Origin: Candidatus Heimdallarchaeota archaeon
GTDB lineage: Archaea > Asgardarchaeota > Heimdallarchaeia > Heimdallarchaeales > Heimdallarchaeaceae
NCBI GenBank assembly: GCA_016839875.1
Contig: JAEOTK010000233.1
Span: 1-16,700, forward strand
Direction: 5' to 3'
Length of the DNA: 16,700 bases
Shown piece by piece: positions 12,482-16,700 of the stretch (position 1 is its first letter; each line of letters starts with the position of its first letter). The translations under genes and the position numbers were made by a program. Below the pieces are notes generated by a model. It was not told the DNA's origin, searched no databases, and saw only the letters and a program-made list of their open reading frames with translations.

Positions 12482-13366
12482 TTAGCCAGAGACAAGAATA
12501 TCATCAAGAACTTCTTCTAAGTCTGGACGATCAGGAGGACTATCTGCTTCCATATCCGGTATCTCTGCTATAGCACCTGTCAAATCGAGTTGAGTTTGAG
12601 TTCTTCGTATTGGTGGTGGAGCTACTATCATTGAACCGCTGAGATTTTCTATTTTTTCGTTGATTTCTACAACCAAATTAACCAGCTTAGATACTTGTTC
12701 TGTACTGAAACCTCCAACTTGGTTTAGATCCATCCAAGCTTGTTGTTCAAAATTAATGACATCAGATATTGATGGCATTGTTTTTTCTTGATCGACTTGC
12801 GATGAAATAGATTTTGCAATTTTAGCAGCTATTTCTTCAGATGGAAATAGTTCAGCTAGTTCCTTTAATACTTCTTGTTGGCTTGTCTCATTTAAAGAAG
12901 AAATCTTCTGCTTCAAGCCATCTTTCTCATTTATCAAATCCTCAAATTCATCTTCTAAAGCAGTGTACTTTTCTTTAACAAGTTTGTTTTCTTGATTTAG
13001 AAGTTTGATCAATTTGATGAGTTTGGGCATACTTCGGGCTAATTCATTTGCATTATTTTGCATCTCATTATAACGAGCAGTTGAGACGACTTTAATGCCT
13101 TGATTTTCCTGATCTTTGTTGCCTTCTTCAAGAGCCTCAACCTTGCGCTTTAACTCCCTGTTCTGACCTAGTAATCTTTCAACAAGTAACTTGACTTTTC
13201 TTAGTGCCTCTAATAAAACTTGATTTCGCTCAACTAATTCATTAATATCTCCAATTGGATATTCATGAGTCTTTGAAACAGTATCCAAACCCTCTTCTTG
13301 TTTCTCATAGACAGCTAGTATTTCATCCAAGGTTTTTTGTTCGGAGTTGAGCTTAGTTTGTCTCAT
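12482..13366 (-). CDS. Coiled-coil protein of unknown function
   Basis: The 294-residue soluble protein is dominated by heptad-rich helices. A first coiled coil spans about 42-85 (NELVERNQVLLEALRK and on) and a second about 98-175, separated by a short GIKVVSTARYNEM segment. A further helical part (165-245) includes PSEEIAAKIAKSISSQ and QVSKLVNLVVEINEKIENL. The C-terminus is Pro- and acid-rich (APPPIRR, then DSPPDRPDLEEVLDDIL) and looks disordered with a final short acidic helix that could be a docking peptide. No family is recognised. Possible roles are cytoskeletal, septation or scaffold proteins; none is supported. GTGA lies 7 bases before the ATG, and a TTTTTATTAA box at 13390-13399 would give an almost leaderless transcript. 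Confidence 0.8.
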   Translation of the reverse strand: MRQTKLNSEQKTLDEILAVYEKQEEGLDTVSKTHEYPIGDINELVERNQVLLEALRKVKLLVERLLGQNRELKRKVEALEEGNKDQENQGIKVVSTARYNEMQNNANELARSMPKLIKLIKLLNQENKLVKEKYTALEDEFEDLINEKDGLKQKISSLNETSQQEVLKELAELFPSEEIAAKIAKSISSQVDQEKTMPSISDVINFEQQAWMDLNQVGGFSTEQVSKLVNLVVEINEKIENLSGSMIVAPPPIRRTQTQLDLTGAIAEIPDMEADSPPDRPDLEEVLDDILVSG

Positions 13367-13578
13367 GAGGAATTCACTATATTATCAAGTTAATAAAAAC
13401 ACTCTACTTAAAAAAAATTTGCTTACTATTCATTTTAAGATAGTCTAGTTAGTCTTTTGTTAGAGACTAATGAAAGTATTATTGTCGGAACAATTATATA
13501 AATCAAGCATTATATTCAGTTTCCTCTGAATGAATTATAAAATTGATTAAATAAAAATAAAAAGAAAAAAATGAAAGA
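13367..13578. other. Gene-free stretch with three short inverted repeats
   Basis: No open frame of credible length is present. The right part (13552-13570) is T-rich on the minus strand and probably terminates the MFS gene. The left part holds the coiled-coil gene promoter. Between them lie TTAGTCT/AGACTAA (13449-13470, 8-base loop), an imperfect TATTATTGT/ACAATTATA pair (about 13477-13497) and ATTCAG/CTGAAT (13514-13531, 6-base loop). They could be part of an RNA or chance in AT-rich DNA. Confidence 0.4.
13552..13570 (-). terminator. T-rich terminator of the MFS gene
   Basis: On the minus strand the sequence just after the MFS stop is a series of T runs (TTTTTTCTTTTTATTTTTAT), the usual archaeal termination signal. 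Confidence 0.5.
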
Positions 13579-15054
13579 TTATTTTTGCAGTTTCTTATAT
13601 GGAGCTCTTTCTCCAGCTAGATATTCCTCATGAACAGAAGTATATCTTGTGATAATTATGAAACCTATAATAAAGAACACAAATAGAGGTGCAAGAGCTA
13701 CTGTATAACTGAAAGGAATTGAAAGACCTAACATCTCAGAAAGTGATATGAATCCTGAGAAAATCAGAGGACTCACAATTGCACTCACTCGACCTGAAAT
13801 TTGTTTGAAACCCATATATTGTGTAACCTCAGTTGGAGATGCAATTTGATAAATAAACTGTCGTCCAATGATCCAAATTCCTCCAAAACCGATACCAATT
13901 GGAACTACCATTGCAAACATTATTTTATATGCCCAAGCACTAGCTGTACCTTCTGCGTTCAAGTGAATTCCATTGGCTAAATGATAACCATTTAGAGCTG
14001 TTGAAAGTATAGCTAAACAAATAGCTATTCCCCAAGCTATAATATTTATCAAAAAATTCTTTTTTGGTCCAATTTTATCCATAAGATATCCATGAAAAAC
14101 TGCACCTACCATTGATAGTCCTCCTCCAACGGCAATGATAAGTAATGCATCGTTAGGGGTTCCACCACCACCATCAGTTAATACTGCATTCATGTAAAGA
14201 ATCGCTGTGTTTGCAGCATCTGTTACAAAGAACCAAGCAATAATGAAAATCAGAGCGTTTTTGTATTTGAACAATCCCTTCAAAGTTTGCTTAAACTTAG
14301 TTTGAGAAATCTTAAGGTTATTTCTAATACCTGGTGTATAAGGTTGTGTTTTCTCTTTGCTAAAAATAAATGGTATTGTCAACAAAGCAATTGCTGCAAC
14401 AGCAAGAATAATGAACAACCATAAATTACCAAAATTAGGTGCATTTCCAGGTTGCAAATTACTAGCATTTTCCATTGCTGCTTCATATAATCTAGCAGGG
14501 ACATCAGGTTCGTTGGTTTGCCCATAAGCTACCATACCTAAAGCAATTGCACCCATGGTACCAATGAAGCTTAATGATCCTGAAATAGATGAGGCTAGAC
14601 CTCTTTGTTCTGTTTTTGATAGAAATGGTATCATGCTATCATAAAACATTCTTCCTGCTTGATAGCAGAAATTAGCTGCTACAAACATAAGACATAGCCA
14701 GATAAAATTCTTCCAAACCATCATACCCAATGAAGTTAGCATCATAATAGCTGCAACTATAAGAACTAATGGTTTTCTTCTTCCAATAGTATCGGATAAC
14801 GCGCCTATTAAAGGTCCTAAAAGAGCTACGAGTAAATTCGAAAATGCCATAAATAATGACATATAAAGAAAGGCTTGACTATACGATGGAACACCGTTGT
14901 AAAATGCGACTAATAGTGCGAATGGTTGAAAGATAAGACTGATTACTGCTTGACTAAAAAGCGTATCAGCTGCATCATAACTTGACCAGAGAAAAATATT
15001 TCGAAAATTGGTATCCTTAGCCTCAATATCTGTAACATCACTTGAATCTTCCAT
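13579..15054 (-). CDS. MFS transporter, UMF1/Atg22-like
   Basis: The 491-residue polytopic protein has about twelve hydrophobic segments. After a hydrophilic start comes LWSSYDAADTLFSQ (22-35), which matches the YDxANS motif of the UMF1 (Atg22-like) branch. The MFS loop motif GPLIGALSDTIGRRKP (80-95) and the UMF1-type FYDSMIPFLSKTEQRG (136-151) follow, then a long external loop (about 175-210) and a central cytoplasmic loop (about 235-262). The second half includes the loop GYLMDKIGPKK. Eukaryotic Atg22 exports amino acids from vacuoles; the substrate of prokaryotic members is unknown. A TATA box at 15081-15090 gives a leader of only a few bases. The ATG at 15054 is preferred, with no earlier candidate that fits the promoter. 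Confidence 0.9.
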   Translation of the reverse strand: MEDSSDVTDIEAKDTNFRNIFLWSSYDAADTLFSQAVISLIFQPFALLVAFYNGVPSYSQAFLYMSLFMAFSNLLVALLGPLIGALSDTIGRRKPLVLIVAAIMMLTSLGMMVWKNFIWLCLMFVAANFCYQAGRMFYDSMIPFLSKTEQRGLASSISGSLSFIGTMGAIALGMVAYGQTNEPDVPARLYEAAMENASNLQPGNAPNFGNLWLFIILAVAAIALLTIPFIFSKEKTQPYTPGIRNNLKISQTKFKQTLKGLFKYKNALIFIIAWFFVTDAANTAILYMNAVLTDGGGGTPNDALLIIAVGGGLSMVGAVFHGYLMDKIGPKKNFLINIIAWGIAICLAILSTALNGYHLANGIHLNAEGTASAWAYKIMFAMVVPIGIGFGGIWIIGRQFIYQIASPTEVTQYMGFKQISGRVSAIVSPLIFSGFISLSEMLGLSIPFSYTVALAPLFVFFIIGFIIITRYTSVHEEYLAGERAPYKKLQK

Positions 15055-15080
15055 ATTAATCAGAAATTGTTTTTTCCGAG

Positions 15081-15090
15081 TTATATATAA
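15081..15090 (-). promoter_or_regulatory. TATA box of the MFS gene
   Basis: TTATATATAA is centred about 32 bases before the ATG at 15054, leaving a leader of about 6 bases. Confidence 0.6.
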
Positions 15091-15154
15091 AATCTTGTTC
15101 GAAATTTAGCCTTTATGTATCATTTCAAGGGGGGTAATATCATTTTAAGAAAAA

Positions 15155-15163
15155 TCTATATAC
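15155..15163 (+). promoter_or_regulatory. TATA box of the AstE/AspA-like gene
   Basis: TCTATATAC with AAAAA before it. Transcription is expected near 15186, about 5 bases before the ATG at 15191 and after the in-frame TTG at 15182. This favours the ATG. Confidence 0.55.
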
Positions 15164-15190
15164 TAGTTTTTTCCCTTTTTTTTGATTTCT

Positions 15191-16336
15191 ATGAACATAT
15201 TTGATATTGAAAGTAAACCTGGAGAAAAAAAATTCGATTATGTTGAGATGTTTGAATATCCTCATGGGAATACAGAAAAACTTCCAATATGCATAATTCA
15301 AGGATTAGAGGAAGGACCAACTTTCTTATTCACCGGGAATATTCATGGAGATGAACTTCATGGTTTAGTTGCTCTTCAAGAAGTTATCAAAGAACTAGAT
15401 GCTAGCAAAATAAAGGGAACAGTAATCATTGTTCCATCCTTAAATCCTGCGGGACTTCTAACACTAACAAGATCTCCATTCTATATTGGAGGAACAGATC
15501 CTAATAGACTATGGCCAGATCCTAAACCAAAGAAAAAACCTGAATTAAAGTATGATGATCCTTATGATGAATTGTTTGATGATGAAAAAAATCCTAATGT
15601 CCAAGAGATATTTTATACAAAGTTCGCAGAGATTTTCGATGAAGTAGACTACTATATTGATTTACATTGTCATGCGATTCGATCATTTCCTTTCTCTTAT
15701 CTTGATAGGGTTTATTATGATGAGAATAAAGGAGAAGAAAAAGAGCAAGCAGAGAAGTTATACCAAAAAACTCATTCTCTTGTAGAAGCATTTGGCTTAA
15801 CTATTATTCTTGAAAATGCACCTAATATATATTTCAAAGAAAACCTGCATAGATCAACAACAGGGAGTTTTGTTAATAAATTTAGAAAACCGGGTTTTAC
15901 TGTTGAATTGGGAGCATCAGGTATAGTTGATAGTGAGATAATTGAAGCAGCAAAAAAAGGTGTTTTCAATGTCTTAAAATGGGTTAAAATGTTAGAAGGA
16001 GAAACTGAATCTATTACTAATCTTAAAGTATTCAAAGACATTCTTTGGAGAGAAGTTGACTTAAGAACTTCAACTTCAGGATTTTTCATTCCACTAGTAA
16101 AAATAGGTGAAGAGGTTGAGAAAGATTCTCCAATAATAGAAATTAGAGATATATTTGGAAAAGTGAAGGAAACGATAGTTGCTCCAGAAAAGGGAACACT
16201 TCTTGCAGTGTGGGATGATATTCGATGTTATCCAAATAGCCGGATTGGTACATACTTAGTTGAAAACACAATAGATGTTGTGTTGCCTTGGGAGTATGAA
16301 AAAAAGGAAGAAAAAAAAAAGGAAACTAAAGATTAG
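15191..16336 (+). CDS. Succinylglutamate desuccinylase/aspartoacylase-like zinc hydrolase (M14-like)
   Basis: With the ATG at 15191 the product has 381 residues. The zinc site is NIHGDE (H52, E55) and DLHCHA (H159). The substrate-side DPNRLWP (103-109) and the catalytic-type Glu in TVELGAS (E239) are all typical of the AstE/AspA family, which hydrolyses N-acyl amino acids or related amides. A C-terminal beta domain (about 275-366) follows, with TSTSGFFIPLVKIGEEV and APEKGTLLAV resembling a lipoyl-like barrel seen in this family. An acidic, Asp- and Lys-rich insertion lies at about 110-136 after the PNR motif. The cytoplasmic protein ends in a Lys/Glu tail. The actual substrate is unknown. Its stop codon lies in the terminator hairpin shared with the convergent gene. 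Confidence 0.9.
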   Translation: MNIFDIESKPGEKKFDYVEMFEYPHGNTEKLPICIIQGLEEGPTFLFTGNIHGDELHGLVALQEVIKELDASKIKGTVIIVPSLNPAGLLTLTRSPFYIGGTDPNRLWPDPKPKKKPELKYDDPYDELFDDEKNPNVQEIFYTKFAEIFDEVDYYIDLHCHAIRSFPFSYLDRVYYDENKGEEKEQAEKLYQKTHSLVEAFGLTIILENAPNIYFKENLHRSTTGSFVNKFRKPGFTVELGASGIVDSEIIEAAKKGVFNVLKWVKMLEGETESITNLKVFKDILWREVDLRTSTSGFFIPLVKIGEEVEKDSPIIEIRDIFGKVKETIVAPEKGTLLAVWDDIRCYPNSRIGTYLVENTIDVVLPWEYEKKEEKKKETKD

Positions 16337-16350
16337 GTTTTTCTAATCTT
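16329..16350. terminator. Bidirectional terminator hairpin containing both stop codons
   Basis: AAGATTAG (16329-16336) and CTAATCTT (16343-16350) form a perfect 8-base stem with loop GTTTTT. The two arms contain the TAG stop codons of the two convergent genes (16334-16336 on +, 16343-16345 on -). Confidence 0.6.
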
Positions 16351-16700
16351 CTTCCAATTCTAGAGTAACAATCTCCATATCAGGTAGTAAATTCTTAAAT
16401 TCATCTACGAACGAAAGTTCTCCTATTCCCCTTCCTACATGCATTGGGATTGTGATATCAGCTTTAATCAATTTCGCTGCTTCTACTGCTTCTTCTACAT
16501 CCATAACATAGGTTCCCGAAACAGGAATAAGTGCAATTGTAGGTTTTAGATTTTCCATTTCTGGAATCTTATCTGCATCCCCAGCATGATAGATTCTTAC
16601 ACCATCTATATTCAAAATTGGTCCTATATGACCAGAAGATTTAGGATGAAATGGTGTTTGAGTTTCAGGATCTCTAAATCTGTGAGTATTGTAAGCTGGA
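16343..16700 (-). CDS. Metallo-beta-lactamase-fold hydrolase, UPF0173/UlaG-like (partial, N-terminus beyond window)
   Basis: The frame is open from the right edge to the TAG at 16343-16345. It gives 118 residues of the C-terminal part; a TTG inside (16615) is not the start. The visible sequence begins PAYNTHRF, followed by FHPKSSGHIG, the metal-binding Asp in YHAGDADKIPEM and the late His in IPMHVG. These are the marks of the MBL-fold UPF0173/UlaG-like family, where PAYN...FHPKG and HAGDTD are typical. Ala stands where Thr is usual in GDTD. The first HxHxDH motif should lie to the right of the window. The family includes uncharacterised hydrolases, so the substrate is unknown. Confidence 0.88.
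   Translation of the reverse strand, partial: PAYNTHRFRDPETQTPFHPKSSGHIGPILNIDGVRIYHAGDADKIPEMENLKPTIALIPVSGTYVMDVEEAVEAAKLIKADITIPMHVGRGIGELSFVDEFKNLLPDMEIVTLELEED

Noticed and set aside
1..16700. Search for CRISPR arrays, insertion sequences, tRNAs and integrases
   Set aside because: No regularly spaced repeats, transposase-like frames, long terminal inverted repeats or cloverleaf-like segments were found by eye.

Overview
The window looks like a piece of an AT-rich archaeal genome. The evidence is an archaemetzincin gene, TATA boxes of the archaeal type (TTTAWA-like) placed about 26 bases before the start codons of many genes (leaderless transcripts), Shine-Dalgarno sites of the GGTGA/GTGAT type before others, and a C/D-box-like small RNA. 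A C2H2 zinc finger fused to a ribbon-helix-helix domain, long coiled coils, a response regulator with an unfamiliar alpha/beta output domain and the lysine-rich proteins would fit an Asgard-type archaeon, but nothing here proves that assignment. The region reads as ordinary chromosome with short operons and many convergent or divergent single genes. I see no insertion sequence, integrase, CRISPR array, rRNA or tRNA.

Layout. 1-153: the tail of a membrane protein. 161-856 (-): a two-gene unit of a stand-alone FakA/YloV C-terminal-like domain and a cysteine-cluster protein. 931-1443 (-): a secreted, C-terminally anchored protein. 1580-1963 (+): a single-domain response regulator. 1985-2323 (-): a DUF3467 protein. 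2449-4044 (+): a class II aldolase-like protein and a DMT/EamA transporter. 4135-4338 (-): a small two-helix membrane protein. 4460-6442 (-): a three-gene operon of a small alpha/beta protein, a divergent NifS/IscS-like cysteine desulfurase and an IscU-like scaffold. 6511-6993 (-): archaemetzincin. 7131-7496 (+): a small putative winged-helix protein. 7503-8792 (-): a GH1 beta-glycosidase, divergent from a GT4 glycosyltransferase (8894-10054, +). 10056-10910 (-): a receiver plus unknown-domain regulator. 10970-11797 (-): an RHH plus zinc-finger protein. 11915-11982 (+): a C/D-box-like RNA. 12005-12445 (-): an OsmC-like protein. 12482-13366 (-): a coiled-coil protein. 13579-15054 (-): an MFS transporter. 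15191-16336 (+): an AstE/AspA-type zinc carboxypeptidase-like protein, convergent on a metallo-beta-lactamase-fold protein cut by the right edge.

The only clear pathway is sulfur mobilisation and Fe-S assembly (desulfurase to scaffold). The desulfurase departs from the family at several active-site positions. The most unusual non-coding signal is the intergenic RNA at 11915-11982. It has a closing stem, C box, D box, an internal hairpin, its own TATA box and a pyrimidine-rich tail. Several start codons were moved inward from TTG codons to ATG codons that fit the promoter spacing (7131, 8894, 15191, 2323). GTG at 11797 and TTG at 6442 were kept because promoter or Shine-Dalgarno spacing supports them.
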